This document shows positions 27,132 through 37,693 of a DNA stretch of 64,000 bases, piece after piece. Both the position numbers and the translations under genes were made by a program. Within the stretch, counting starts at the first letter, position 1. Each line of letters starts with the position of its first letter. Under the pieces are notes generated by a model, which made no database searches, was not told the DNA's origin, and worked only from the letters and a program-made list of their open reading frames with translations. The DNA comes from Paulinella micropora (lineage: Eukaryota; Cercozoa; Imbricatea; Euglyphida). The stretch spans positions 499,572 to 563,571 of the forward strand of contig BJOX01000120.1 in the NCBI GenBank assembly GCA_009731375.1, read 5' to 3'.

Positions 27132-29838
27132 TCACTGCCTTCGTCGTCTGGCGCGGATTTCTTTGCCTGGTGGAGGACCACCAACAAAAGTCAGATCGAA
27201 CTTTGACTGTTCGAGAATGTCCCAGATCTTATTAGGGATTCCGCCCAACGATAATTCAAAAGGGACATCAAGCACTCCTCTTGGCAGTGTCTGAATGGTC
27301 CACGCAGTGTAATCCTTGTCTCTGGGAGTAATTGTATCATCCCATGTCTCGAGACTTTTTGCGTCTTTATATACTGGCAGATAATGTCTTGCCTTTGGAA
27401 CCTCAACCGGGTCCATACTTCTCCAGAACTGGAGTATCGGTTGTACTATCTTTGCGGCTGATGATATTTTGAGTGTCCGTGTGACACGCATCTGTCGTGG
27501 GACCGCCACGACCCGCATCAAGTATAAGTCTGAGAGAGTGTCATCAGCGACATGTTGTTCCGCTGGTCTCATCAGATAGAAAACATTTTTCACCCATGCG
27601 ATGGTTGCTATCGCATCGCCTTCCTTCCATCGCTCATGGACAATCTCAACGTTGCCCGCGTTTGGGTCAGTGTCCGTCCCCTCCTCCTCCTGGTGGACGT
27701 CCTTTGATCTCATCGACCTCATCGCCTTCCTCGGTTGGTCGTTGATAAGATCATTCCGCGCTCTCCTTAGCTGCGCCTCTGTGATCTTCTCCTTCTTTCC
27801 GCTATGCTCTCGCGGAGACTTGGACTGAGTCCCCACCGCGCTTATGCGGTCAGTCTTCTCCTTGCTGTCCACCTCACTCTCCTCCTTCTCAGCTATCGGT
27901 GCCCGATAAGCATCGTCTTGGTCTATGCCAGCCTCCTTGTGGATGGGCGGCACCTCTTTGAAATCATCCTTCATCCGTTTTAACGCCTCCTCAACGGATT
28001 CATCTTCCAGTAAGAAGGGATCATACTTAATCAGCCTTCTTACATTCACAATTTGCACCTTCCCTCTACCCCTGATCTTGTAATTCAGAGGTCCCGTCTG
28101 TTCCATAATCTGATAAGGTCCTTTCCAGTGAGTGAACAGCTTAGAGCTGACTCCCTTCGGGACTTGAGGATGGTACAATAGTACAATATCCCCGACCTGG
28201 AACTTGATCTGATCCAAGTGCGCTTGTCGCACCCCTTCAGCATCAGTCTTTCGGCGCTCCGCCTCTCTATGCGCCCTGACTATTTGTTCCGCCTCCATCT
28301 TCACTCTAAGTCTCATCCCAAACAACTCATCCGCATCCGCCCAAGTGTCTTTTGGGTGAAGGAGCGAAGTCGGGATATCAGGCTCACGCCCATATACTAA
28401 CTGATATGGCGAGATTGAGCTCTTCGAGCCTCCTAACGCCGTAGAGGGTAGACAGTTCATTGCAAACGCAAATGATGGTGCTGCCTCGACCCATGCTCTT
28501 TGATTCTCCTTCTTCGTGCAATACATCTTTAGCGAGGCTTTGAGGGGTCTGTGTACCCGCTCGATTTTCCCATTTGCTCGCGGGTTATAGGCAGTAACAT
28601 ATTGCCATTTCATCCCGTAATACTTAGATAGTTTGTCGATGACCTCGTTATTAAAGTCCGAGCCTCGATCAGAACATATCTTTCTTGGTACTCCGATCTG
28701 TGAGATGATCCTATCGATCAGCGCCTCGGCCGTCGTCTTGCCGGTAACGTCTTTGACAGGGATGATCCACACATAGTTGGTGGCTCTGTCAATAGCCGTA
28801 AGGAGGTATTTGTAACCATCCTTCGATTCTGGGAAAGGTCCCACATGATCAATGGGTATAAACTCAAACATCGCCGCATGAAGAGGAAATTCGCCAATCA
28901 GGCCGAAATTTGCCTTCAGTGGTGTTTTGTTTATCTTGCACGGGATGCATGCATCCACCGCCTGATCTATCTCCTCCTTCATCTTCTTCCACCAGAATCG
29001 CCTCGCTACGAACATATGAGTTCGTTGTCGACCCGGATGCGCCAAAAGTGGGCAATTGTGGGCTGCGACAAATATAAATCGTCTCAGACTCTCCGGTACC
29101 CAAAGGGTCCATTTGTCCGGCTGTGACGCATAGCGACCGTGAAGGCCCTTGTACCACAGTAGACCATCTCTCCATCCCATCTCCTTCATCTGATCTTTGA
29201 TCGCTTTCGTCATCCGTAGCTCATCCGGGTTCTGATATAACTGTATCAGTTCTTTAAACTCCGGATCTTGAGCCTGTTGTTGCCTCCATGCGGTAGGCGA
29301 GGCTATATGGATAGTACCATCTTCTAGCCGTACCCCGATTCTTTCCGGGTCATCGTCTAGGTCACTTCTCCGCTCTTGAGGAGGCTCCGCATAAACTTCC
29401 TGCGTCTCCTCTTCCTCTCTTATGTTCGCCTTCGCATTCTCATATACCTCATAGGACCACTCAGCGTCCTTTAAGGTATGTAGCTCACAACATATCCCGT
29501 GATCCGGGCCTTGTGGACTGTACCGTAGACCTGTGCGGTCATATCGGACTCCACTCGCCATCTCCATCGCCTCAATGTGGCTGACCTCATACACCTTGTC
29601 AGTGGACAAGTCTTCCATCTCCACCGTGGACACCAACGCCGATACTTCTGAGTTAAACTCTAGCCCAGAGAGGATATCAGCGACCTCATTTCGCTTTCCC
29701 GGTAGATGGACCATTGTAAAATCGAAACAAGACAAGAACGCTTGCCACCTCGCCAGCCGTCCAGTCTGTTCATGATTCATCAACCATAACAGGTTATGAT
29801 GATCAGTTCTGACAGTAAATTGAGGTCCTCCCCACAAA
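27132..29838 (-). CDS. pol: Pol, C-terminal part: RNase H end and integrase
   Basis: 901 residues downstream of the gap. Residues 1-60 are the end of RNase H (VRTDHHNLLWL, ARWQAFLSCFDF, PGKRNEVADILS). The integrase has an HHCC zinc-binding region (H267, H274, C297, C300) and the catalytic triad D330 (PIDHVG), D390 (CSDRGSDF) and E426 (NGKIERV), giving the expected D-35-E spacing. A GPY/F-like motif (HWKGPYQIMEQTGPLNYKI) is at about 570-588. The remaining 300 residues are an acidic/basic linker and a region ending GPPPGKEIRARRRRQ that I do not recognise; it is not a chromodomain. The frame is intact to its TGA, so integrase could be functional. The first residue reflects the gap, not a true start. 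Confidence 0.93.
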
Positions 29839-30698
29839 NNNNNNNNNNNNNNNNNNNNNNNNNNNNNNNNNNNNNNNNNNNNNNNNNNNNNNNNNNNNNN
29901 NNNNNNNNNNNNNNNNNNNNNNNNNNNNNNNNNNNNNNNNNNNNNNNNNNNNNNNNNNNNNNNNNNNNNNNNNNNNNNNNNNNNNNNNNNNNNNNNNNNN
30001 NNNNNNNNNNNNNNNNNNNNNNNNNNNNNNNNNNNNNNNNNNNNNNNNNNNNNNNNNNNNNNNNNNNNNNNNNNNNNNNNNNNNNNNNNNNNNNNNNNNN
30101 NNNNNNNNNNNNNNNNNNNNNNNNNNNNNNNNNNNNNNNNNNNNNNNNNNNNNNNNNNNNNNNNNNNNNNNNNNNNNNNNNNNNNNNNNNNNNNNNNNNN
30201 NNNNNNNNNNNNNNNNNNNNNNNNNNNNNNNNNNNNNNNNNNNNNNNNNNNNNNNNNNNNNNNNNNNNNNNNNNNNNNNNNNNNNNNNNNNNNNNNNNNN
30301 NNNNNNNNNNNNNNNNNNNNNNNNNNNNNNNNNNNNNNNNNNNNNNNNNNNNNNNNNNNNNNNNNNNNNNNNNNNNNNNNNNNNNNNNNNNNNNNNNNNN
30401 NNNNNNNNNNNNNNNNNNNNNNNNNNNNNNNNNNNNNNNNNNNNNNNNNNNNNNNNNNNNNNNNNNNNNNNNNNNNNNNNNNNNNNNNNNNNNNNNNNNN
30501 NNNNNNNNNNNNNNNNNNNNNNNNNNNNNNNNNNNNNNNNNNNNNNNNNNNNNNNNNNNNNNNNNNNNNNNNNNNNNNNNNNNNNNNNNNNNNNNNNNNN
30601 NNNNNNNNNNNNNNNNNNNNNNNNNNNNNNNNNNNNNNNNNNNNNNNNNNNNNNNNNNNNNNNNNNNNNNNNNNNNNNNNNNNNNNNNNNNNNNNNNN
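29839..30698. other. Assembly gap within RT/RNase H
   Basis: 860 N. Flanking pol frames differ by a non-multiple of three, which could be gap-length error. Confidence 0.95.
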
Positions 30699-32790
30699 GT
30701 TGTGAGACTATTGAGGATGTTGATCTCTCAATAAACTCCTCATTGAGCAGCTGTCGTGCCAGCTCCTCCGCTATCTTCGCCTCATGTATACTCAAATTCG
30801 CCCTTCGTGGTGCCGGTGACGGCTCCGCACCCGGTATTTTGTAAATAACCGCAGTGAAATCTTCAGGCTTGACACCACCTGCATGTGGAGGGTCAAAAAT
30901 TTCCTTGTTCGCCTCTAATTTGGCTTTTAAAAGCTCCTTCTCCTTCTCCGTGCCTACTCCTTCTTCCAATATTTTCCGCGCCGCCTCTTGAAAATCTTCA
31001 TCAGACATCTGCTTATGCTGCTTGAGGGGTTCTCTGTCCTCCTCCAAGCCTAAGTCCTCTTCCGAGACATCATCTAGGCCCGTCTTTTCATACGTGACCG
31101 TGTCCGGCTCATCATCTTTACCGAGCTCCACCAGCATGTCAATGAGTCTCGCGTATTGCAAAGGAGCTTTACGGGTGTAAAAACCATCAAAGCATGTGAA
31201 TGCTTGCGGTATCAATTTCAACTTGTCGAGGTCTCTGAGCTTCCGCTTGTATGCACTGCTCTGCTCACGAGTTCCCATACGACAAGCCACCACTAGCTGT
31301 TGCTTGCGAGAGGGTACCGGTATAGGATGATCAATAAGCCGGTCCCTTATTTCCTGCGCCCATATCGCCTTCTCATTATATGGCAGGATAATAGTATACG
31401 GCTTATTATTTTCGAATAAAGTCCGTAAGCATTTCTTCACTTCAGACAGTGAACGCGGCCACGTGGGCTCGTCACCCCAGAAATCAGTAATAAAACTTTT
31501 AATAGTTTCTGGTGGAGTATCCGGGATTCGCCCCGTTCTCCTTGGTACAAACGCCTCCCTTTTTTCTTCTCCTACTTTCGCATGGAAACAGTATCCGTTA
31601 GTAATATGGACATCTGTTCCTACTCCTTCCGCGAATCTCGCCAACGACGGGCTTCTTTGTGCGACACATATAATCTCCTCCTTTCGCTTCTCGATTAAGT
31701 CATCAATAGACTTTTTGTCCCAATGGCATGTCGGAACTGTGACAGTGCACACTTGGGATTCCCAATTGTCGGTCCAGGACAGTTCATCCGGTCTTACGAC
31801 ATGGGGGTGAACGTACACCTCAAGTGCCTCATGTGCGATGGCCATCTTTTTGTGATCCGTCGCTAGACTCAGCTCATAAGCCTCATAAGAGTCAGTAGCG
31901 TTGAAGGGATCAATATCGTTCTCTTCTCCTCTTTTTACTCCATATATCACTCGCCGTGCGGCGCAATCAATCACAGCCCCCATCGTAGCCAATTGGTCAT
32001 ACGATAGTAATATTGACCCGTGGTAACCGGGGACGACATAGAGGTCCATACGGTATACTCGTGCGGATTTCAATTTAAAGGTCAGTGTGATGATTCCCGT
32101 GATATCCGTCCGGCTGCTCACTCCTTTGAGAGTGCCCGTTGACTTTTTCATATTTCCGTCCACCCAGTCCCGGTATCGATTAAAAAACTTCCTGCCGACA
32201 ATATTAATATTCGCCATCGTATCATTACCAACTTTTAATATTGTCTTCAATGTTTCACAATAAAGTTCCGTATAACACAGAGCATCGGGCCTGTGTATAT
32301 TGGCTGCGAGAACAAGAACTTTACGTTCCAAATTTTGGAGTCTTGTCTCTAAGTTTTTCAACTCCTCCTTCTTCTCCTCCTGCTTCACCTCATTAACATT
32401 TTTATTATTCTGCGGTACTGGTGCGTTTACTATTTGAGCGACATTGTCTTGTGGTACTTGAGTACACACATTGTCTTTTTGCTCGCCACCCGCCGCGACC
32501 GTAGACATTGAGTCTGTTCGTGGTTGTTTGCTTGGCCGAGGCGATACGTCTGCCATTGGCCTCCTCGCCTCCATCGCAAGTCTCGCCTTCCTATTTGCAT
32601 CAGTTATCATTGGTAACCGTGCTGTATGAACGGGTATGAGACTACCTTGGGGCTGCAGTCTCTGTGTACCCACATCTTTGTTTTCACATAGAGGAAGCGT
32701 TGGCCCAGTCTGCACAACAGCATTAGAAAGCACTGTGACTTTAGGGTTAAACTTCACAGTCTTCTCCTTCCTCTCTTCTTCCCCCTCCAG
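30699..32790 (-). CDS. pol: Pol, N-terminal part: protease and start of RT
   Basis: Continues in the same frame directly after the gag stop codon, without frameshift. The first 130 residues are a low-complexity linker with a coiled-coil-like KQEEKKEELKNLETRLQNLE. A retropepsin-like domain follows: the active-site strand reads VGNDTMANINIV where D-T/S-G is usual, and GSILLSYDQLATMGAVIDC matches the second half of the fold. After about 270 residues of unassigned sequence the RT begins (PRRANLSIHEAKIAEELARQLLNEEFIERSTSSIVS), then the gap. The Gly to Met change beside the catalytic Asp is unusual and may lower protease activity. Confidence 0.85.
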
Positions 32791-32796
32791 TCATTC
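32791..32796 (-). promoter_or_regulatory. In-frame gag UGA followed by C (candidate readthrough site)
   Basis: gag ends with TGA at 32793-32791, followed on the minus strand by CTG, and pol is open in the same frame from the next codon. UGA-C is the leakiest known stop context. This organisation would give Gag and a Gag-Pol fusion by readthrough, not by the frameshift used by many LTR elements. A separate pol start is not evident: no ATG opens the frame at its beginning. Confidence 0.65.
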
Positions 32797-35469
32797 CACC
32801 ACCTCGAAACGATTACCTTGAGTAGTGTCCGGGTAGGATGACGTATCGGTCTCCGAGGCAGTGTTGTAGGCCTGAGCTCGACCGAAATTTGGGTTGGAGC
32901 TTGCCCACGAGCCTCCTCCTCCTCTGGGTGGGGGGGCTGGAGCTCGAACAGCTCTCCCTCCATAAGGGGTATATCTCCGACCTCCTCCTCTTCCTCTCTG
33001 AGGGGTTCCTTGCCACCTCGAGGCTCCTCTCCATGTTCCTCCTCCTCGTCCTCCTCCTCCTCCTCCTCGTCCTCCTGCTCCTGCTCCTCCTTCTCGTCCT
33101 CTTTGAGAGGCCTTTAAGTTCTTTTGTCTCTCCCTTTCCTCCTTCTTCTCCTTCATCCTCTTCATGTAGGTAATGATTGCCTCTCGTAACTCCTCATCAT
33201 CACACATATTGGCATACCAACCTTCGTTCACAGCGGCAATCTGAAGCATATTGAAAAGGCCCGGTTCCTTGCCTTCCGTCCTGCTCAGAAAATTTGCCCT
33301 TGCTGTTGGGTTCTGCCTATCATGATTGAAAGAGCAGTCTCTGTTCTCCATCTGTGCCTTACACTGCAAGCCCGCGAACCACCTCCAACATGCGGTCTTC
33401 AGGTCTGGCTCTCTCTGTCTCTTCCAACCGGCAACTCTGTTTGTGTACGTGGCTTGTGCGCCAACAGGTACACCGCCTGCCTGTGCCGTATGTGCCTCCG
33501 TGAGCGAGTCCATGTTTGAGCATGCACTCATCACTTCTTGAAACAGTGCTGACGGAGCAACGCTTTGAACCGTATTTTCGAACACGTGTGTCTCGAGGAA
33601 GTTCTTGGACTTCACTGAGCTAAACGTCGAGCATTGTTGTATGAGCTGAGTAAGCTTACTCGGGTTAACTGTGTGTAACGCCGAAAAGAAATAGAGGATG
33701 ATCGACTTGCGGCCATAGAATAGCCCATAGGAGGAAACTACCTCCGTAAGGGTCGCCGCCAAGCCAACAGCACTCCTCAAACTCATCGCCACTGTCTCAA
33801 AGATTTCAAATCCTATGAGAGTACCAGTGCAGAGATGCTGGTATCCATGAGATTGAAAATATGAAATGAGTGTGGCCACCGCCAGTTCACACTGAGCGTC
33901 TAGGCCTGTTGCATTGTTTCTCTTAATCTCCTCCTTCTTTCTCAAAAACTTGTACTGTGTCAGATCAAATCCCTCCGAGACTAGAGATTGGTCAAAAACA
34001 GTAACAAGGGCCTCGTATTCCTGCGTTTCGTCGCAAGGAAAAGCCTTCATGCAGGCATTGATCTCTTTGAGCTTGCTCAAAAGCGAAGCATCAGAGTCTT
34101 TGTCTGAGCTCGTCTTGGCATATAGCATGAGACTTGCCACTCCTCCTTTCTTCCCCTTGAAGGCATTTATGATGTTCTGTCTGTCCTTCTTCTCCGTGTT
34201 TGTGACCACCACCGTAGTTGAGCCCGAGGGTGCAGGGGCTGGTGGGGCAGGAGCTGGTGGGGTCAAATATGTCGGAGGGTGTGTCTTTGCACCACTCACT
34301 TTTGCTTTCATTCTTTCCAGTCTCATCGTCTTCTCGAACTCCTCATTCTCTTTCGCCTTCTTCTTCTCAGATATCACCAGCTTTTGAGCATGAGTGATAA
34401 AGGCCACCAATTCAGAAGCAGATCTGAGAAAATTATATTTCTCCACATATTGGTCAACACCTGCTTTGTTGGCGACCGGTGGTGCGTTACTAAGTGATTT
34501 AAGGACAGAGTGATCCTTGGTAGGAATCCATCTCTTCCATGCCTCCTTGTGCAGTAACGCACCCATCAACAGTCTGATCTTGGTCAGAACTCTGTCGGTC
34601 TTCTCTAACTCATCAATCACAGGATGAGTTTCTCCTGCTGCCTTAATGCTTTTTTCCATCTCTGCCTTCCCCTCCTCCAAGGCCTTTATTTCCATTGTAA
34701 AAAAATGAAATATGCCACTCGAGTTTTTCGAACCCAGATTGGTCTTCATTTTTGTTACATCGACTGCCTCCTGACCAGTCGCGAGGAATCTGGCCGTTGC
34801 TCTTGGGTTTGTGTACTGGAGGTAACCCTCACATCGTGGGCCGTATGTACGTTCCCAAATCAGGGTTTGAGTGTACACCCCAAAGATAGCATCGAGTAAT
34901 TCAAGGTGGGTGTGTGTGTCCCCAAACTTGATATGCTGTATCTTCTTTCTCTCTTCTGGATCAGAGACCAGTTTGCCGAGGAGCTGTGCTGTGTTTGATA
35001 ATAGGATATAGACATCCTTTTTAGCACGACTTTTCTCTCTTCTTTGATCCTGAGGGATCCACACATAGGTATCCTTCTCTACCCCCATCTTGTTATCAAA
35101 CTCTTTTTTAGTGAGGTCATAGTGGTCTTGCACCCACTGTTGTTCCTCCACTGTGATCTCCTCTCCATCACTATGAATCAAGTCGATCATTTTTCGTCCT
35201 CCTCCTCCCGTGTAGGCAGGTGGTAAGGGATTACCATATGCTCCTCCTCCTCCCGTCTCTTCTTGTTCAAATCCTCCTTCATCTTCGTCTCCTCCATATC
35301 TTCCTTCATCATCCCAGCCCTCTTCTACTCCTCCTCCTACTCCTTCATCTCCTCCTCCTCCTCCTCCTCCTTCATTCAGTCCTCTTCCTCCTCCTCCTGC
35401 TTCTTCTTCTTCTCTTCTTTGTTTTGCCTCCGAGAATTCACTCACTTCGGCGGTCTCTGACGACATCAT
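32791..35469 (-). CDS. gag: Gag-like polyprotein with CCCH zinc finger and RGG boxes
   Basis: 892 residues from ATGATG at 35469. The N-terminus (1-90) is rich in Glu and Gly. The middle is mostly helical and charged and probably holds the capsid, though I cannot match it by eye. A proline/alanine linker (PPAPAPPAPAPSG) is near 410. A single zinc-binding motif near residues 690-716 is C-x8-C-x8-C-x3-H (CWRWFAGLQC..CSFNH), a CCCH arrangement, not the CCHC knuckle usual in Gag. The C-terminus (about 790-870) is a run of RGG/GGRGG repeats typical of RNA-binding proteins. Expected role is genome packaging and particle assembly in the cytoplasm. Confidence 0.85.
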   Translation of the reverse strand: MMSSETAEVSEFSEAKQRREEEEAGGGGRGLNEGGGGGGGDEGVGGGVEEGWDDEGRYGGDEDEGGFEQEETGGGGAYGNPLPPAYTGGGGRKMIDLIHSDGEEITVEEQQWVQDHYDLTKKEFDNKMGVEKDTYVWIPQDQRREKSRAKKDVYILLSNTAQLLGKLVSDPEERKKIQHIKFGDTHTHLELLDAIFGVYTQTLIWERTYGPRCEGYLQYTNPRATARFLATGQEAVDVTKMKTNLGSKNSSGIFHFFTMEIKALEEGKAEMEKSIKAAGETHPVIDELEKTDRVLTKIRLLMGALLHKEAWKRWIPTKDHSVLKSLSNAPPVANKAGVDQYVEKYNFLRSASELVAFITHAQKLVISEKKKAKENEEFEKTMRLERMKAKVSGAKTHPPTYLTPPAPAPPAPAPSGSTTVVVTNTEKKDRQNIINAFKGKKGGVASLMLYAKTSSDKDSDASLLSKLKEINACMKAFPCDETQEYEALVTVFDQSLVSEGFDLTQYKFLRKKEEIKRNNATGLDAQCELAVATLISYFQSHGYQHLCTGTLIGFEIFETVAMSLRSAVGLAATLTEVVSSYGLFYGRKSIILYFFSALHTVNPSKLTQLIQQCSTFSSVKSKNFLETHVFENTVQSVAPSALFQEVMSACSNMDSLTEAHTAQAGGVPVGAQATYTNRVAGWKRQREPDLKTACWRWFAGLQCKAQMENRDCSFNHDRQNPTARANFLSRTEGKEPGLFNMLQIAAVNEGWYANMCDDEELREAIITYMKRMKEKKEERERQKNLKASQRGREGGAGAGGRGGGGGGRGGGTWRGASRWQGTPQRGRGGGRRYTPYGGRAVRAPAPPPRGGGGSWASSNPNFGRAQAYNTASETDTSSYPDTTQGNRFEVVE

Positions 35470-36252
35470 GTCGTAGTAGTAATTAACAGGAGGACAGTGT
35501 CAGCTCCTATGTTTGGTTTTTGTTCGTTTGTGTTCTGTTCCTCCTTCAGTCGATTGACTAGTGAAGAGAGAAACTAATAGAGAGGGTAGGATAAGATTCC
35601 CTGTCCTCTATGAAACACTGTTTGTATGTTTGTTTTTGTTTGAGAAAAATAGTCTTTGAGACTTTCTCCGATTTCTTGTTCTCCTTACTCAGATTACTTT
35701 CTCCTCCTTCTTTTCTATATTGTATCTAGTATGAGGCACTTGGACCTACACACAGATAGTAATAGAGAAGCTAGAAAAGCTCTCCTTGAGAAGTCGACAG
35801 TCGGTCGGATAGGTTCTCAGACCTACCTTTAGAAAACGATCAGAGATTTGCAAAAATACTCTGACGTATGTGTGAGATAATGCAGATAAATGCACAAACT
35901 AGAAGGGTAGAGTGTTGTGCTCCTGTCCCTATGCTTGTTTGTGTTTTGTGTGTGTTCCTTCACTCTTCTGTCCACCTCCTTCTTCTTGGTCTCTGTGTGA
36001 GAACAGCAAGAACGACAGAGAGTTTGTATCTGATGTCTCCTTGTGAGCACACAGATACTGATTGGGCTAGAGGGTACGAGACACCTGCTTGAGACCAATC
36101 AAATTATTTGTTTTGTGAAAGAGTTATGAGGGAGCTGTGTTGGAGTATTTGTTTTCGTCTGACGTCCCCGTGTGAGACAGGTCAGTGAAAATTCACTCTG
36201 TTGCCTGTGTGGCAAAGCAGAGAGGAATCACCCTAGTGATGTGGACTCCAAA
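35470..36252 (-). other. Retrotransposon 5' leader
   Basis: 783 bp between the 5' LTR and gag. No long open frame; expected to hold packaging and priming signals. Confidence 0.75.
36236..36250 (-). promoter_or_regulatory. Primer-binding site candidate
   Basis: Two bases after the 5' LTR the minus strand reads TGGAGTCCACATCAC. It begins TGG as required for pairing with a tRNA 3' CCA end. The matching tRNA is not identified. Confidence 0.6.
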
Positions 36253-36489
36253 TGTAATGCCCCCAACGATAGCTAGTAAAAAGTCGGTAATACAACCAAA
36301 CACAGTCATCAAAAGATGAGAATGATGTCTCGTTATATTAGCTCAGTGAAGCCAAAAAAGAAAACGGCAACAGACCAGGAATAAAATTGCATCAGGTCCA
36401 ATCCGGACAAATAATACTGAAAAACAAGCTGGTGCACCTGTCACCAGGAAAAGTACTTTTTACCGGCTATCCGGGGGGTGATGCCTACA
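36253..36489 (-). repeat. 5' LTR
   Basis: 237 bp, direct repeat of 25979-26220 with TG..CA ends on the minus strand. Flanked outside by GGCC, which also precedes the other LTR. Confidence 0.93.
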
Positions 36490-36659
36490 GGCCGCCTCGG
36501 AGAATGATGTCTCGTTATATTCAAGTTAGCTCAGTGCGCAAAGACAAAAAATGCGGCGCCAAAAGACCATGATCATCAGTAAAATGTCATTTCAGACGTG
36601 TCCGGCCAGACGAAATCAATAAATAAAAAAAATAATTCAAGTCGGGGGGTGATGTCCAC
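36490..36659 (-). mobile_element. Right part of the older interrupted LTR
   Basis: Begins GGCC, continues GAGAATGATGTCTCGTTATATTCAAG and ends GGGGGGTGATGTCCACA, parallel to the intact LTR (which ends GGGGGGTGATGCCTACA) but clearly diverged. It completes the fragment ending at 25978. Confidence 0.75.
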
Positions 36660-36860
36660 AGAATTCAAATTAGTTCAATTTAACTGCTATATCCGTCCGC
36701 AAAATCTACATAATTTTTGCGAAATGCTACCGTTAAATTCAGCTAATTTGCCAATTCTGACCACTAATATAAAATCTGACCGCTAATCTGAAATCTGACC
36801 CTTAACCCAAATTCGCTTGCTGAGTTTGACACTTGAATGTACCCAGTATTATTAATAATA
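36660..36860. mobile_element. Half copy of the fold-back element
   Basis: Matches the centre and right arm of 25517-25862 (AAATTAGTT.AATTTAACTGCTA, ATGCTACCGTTAAATT, GACACTTGAATGTACCCAGTA). The left arm is missing, and its inner end abuts the older LTR. Confidence 0.7.
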
Positions 36861-37339
36861 ATACAAGTTGATACACTGCTCAACACTGAGTTTGCAAACC
36901 CCACAGTCAACAAAGCAACGGAGTGAGCAAGTGGCCTAGTCACTGAGTGGTGTTGTAAACTCCAGTAACAACGTACCGGTATTGATCTAGGTAAAGTAGA
37001 TACTAGCTAGTAGCACTGACTTTTCAAAATATATTAATATAAAGACTTACCGTAGATTTTACTACATCGCCTGCTTAGTATACAAGGTCGTGCGACTAGG
37101 GTTGCAGGGTGAGGTGTGAGAACTAGTAAGAAGGATACAGGAGTTGATGAGAACTAGTAAGAAGGATACAGGAGTTGACATGATCCATGACAAGAAATCG
37201 CCGAGCTGAGCTGGCAGCGAAACAGCCAAGACAATTTTGAAGCCACACAATCAACAAAAAGAACAGTAGGAATACGTGTGACTTCTAAAACAGGCTTGAG
37301 ATGATCAGAGATCACGTTCAGAGAGGTCTCCATGGCTGC
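36861..37339. other. Non-repetitive stretch with a 31-bp tandem duplication
   Basis: GAACTAGTAAGAAGGATACAGGAGTTGA occurs twice in tandem at about 37119-37179. No gene otherwise. Confidence 0.6.
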
Positions 37340-37693
37340 TCTGTTCAAAGATCCGGGAAGTCATCAATTGGTGTTTGTGACGTGTGCCTGCCGTTTTGCG
37401 GGGCTGGGACGGAGGTGGTTGAGGGCGCGGAAGACAAGGAAGCAAGAGAGGAATCAAAGACAGGAGCATTTGAAAAAGCGCCGAAAGACGCGTGGTCCTT
37501 GGCGCTACCCCGCTTAGTACCCAAGCTCAAACCAGCCCCTGTGCTTGAGAAATCAAAGTCATCACTGGAAGAGGAAGAGGTGGCGGAGGAGGTGGCAGCG
37601 GAGTCAAAGGAGGGGAGAGAAAAGCTGGTGCTGGATAACTTGAAGGGTTCACCTGCAAGACGAAAGAAAAATGCATATATGTTTTTCGAAAGA
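37340..37693 (+). CDS. Exon of an unidentified acidic protein
   Basis: An open plus frame (open from 37301) codes for a charged segment including EGAEDKEAREESKTG, LEKSKSSLEEEEVAEEV and ends GSPARRKKNAYMFFER at a GTAGGTAGG donor that merges into a GTAG array. The R-K-K-N-A-Y-M-F-F string slightly recalls the start of an HMG box, but the rest is not present. A second acidic frame at about 37888-38050 (EKKSLKADEEEEEAGVLKEEKEE) could be the next exon. Exon limits are uncertain and no function is assigned. Confidence 0.45.

Noticed and set aside
37630-37693. HMG-box protein
   Set aside because: Only the short KKNAYMFF string is reminiscent; the remaining box is absent in the visible sequence.
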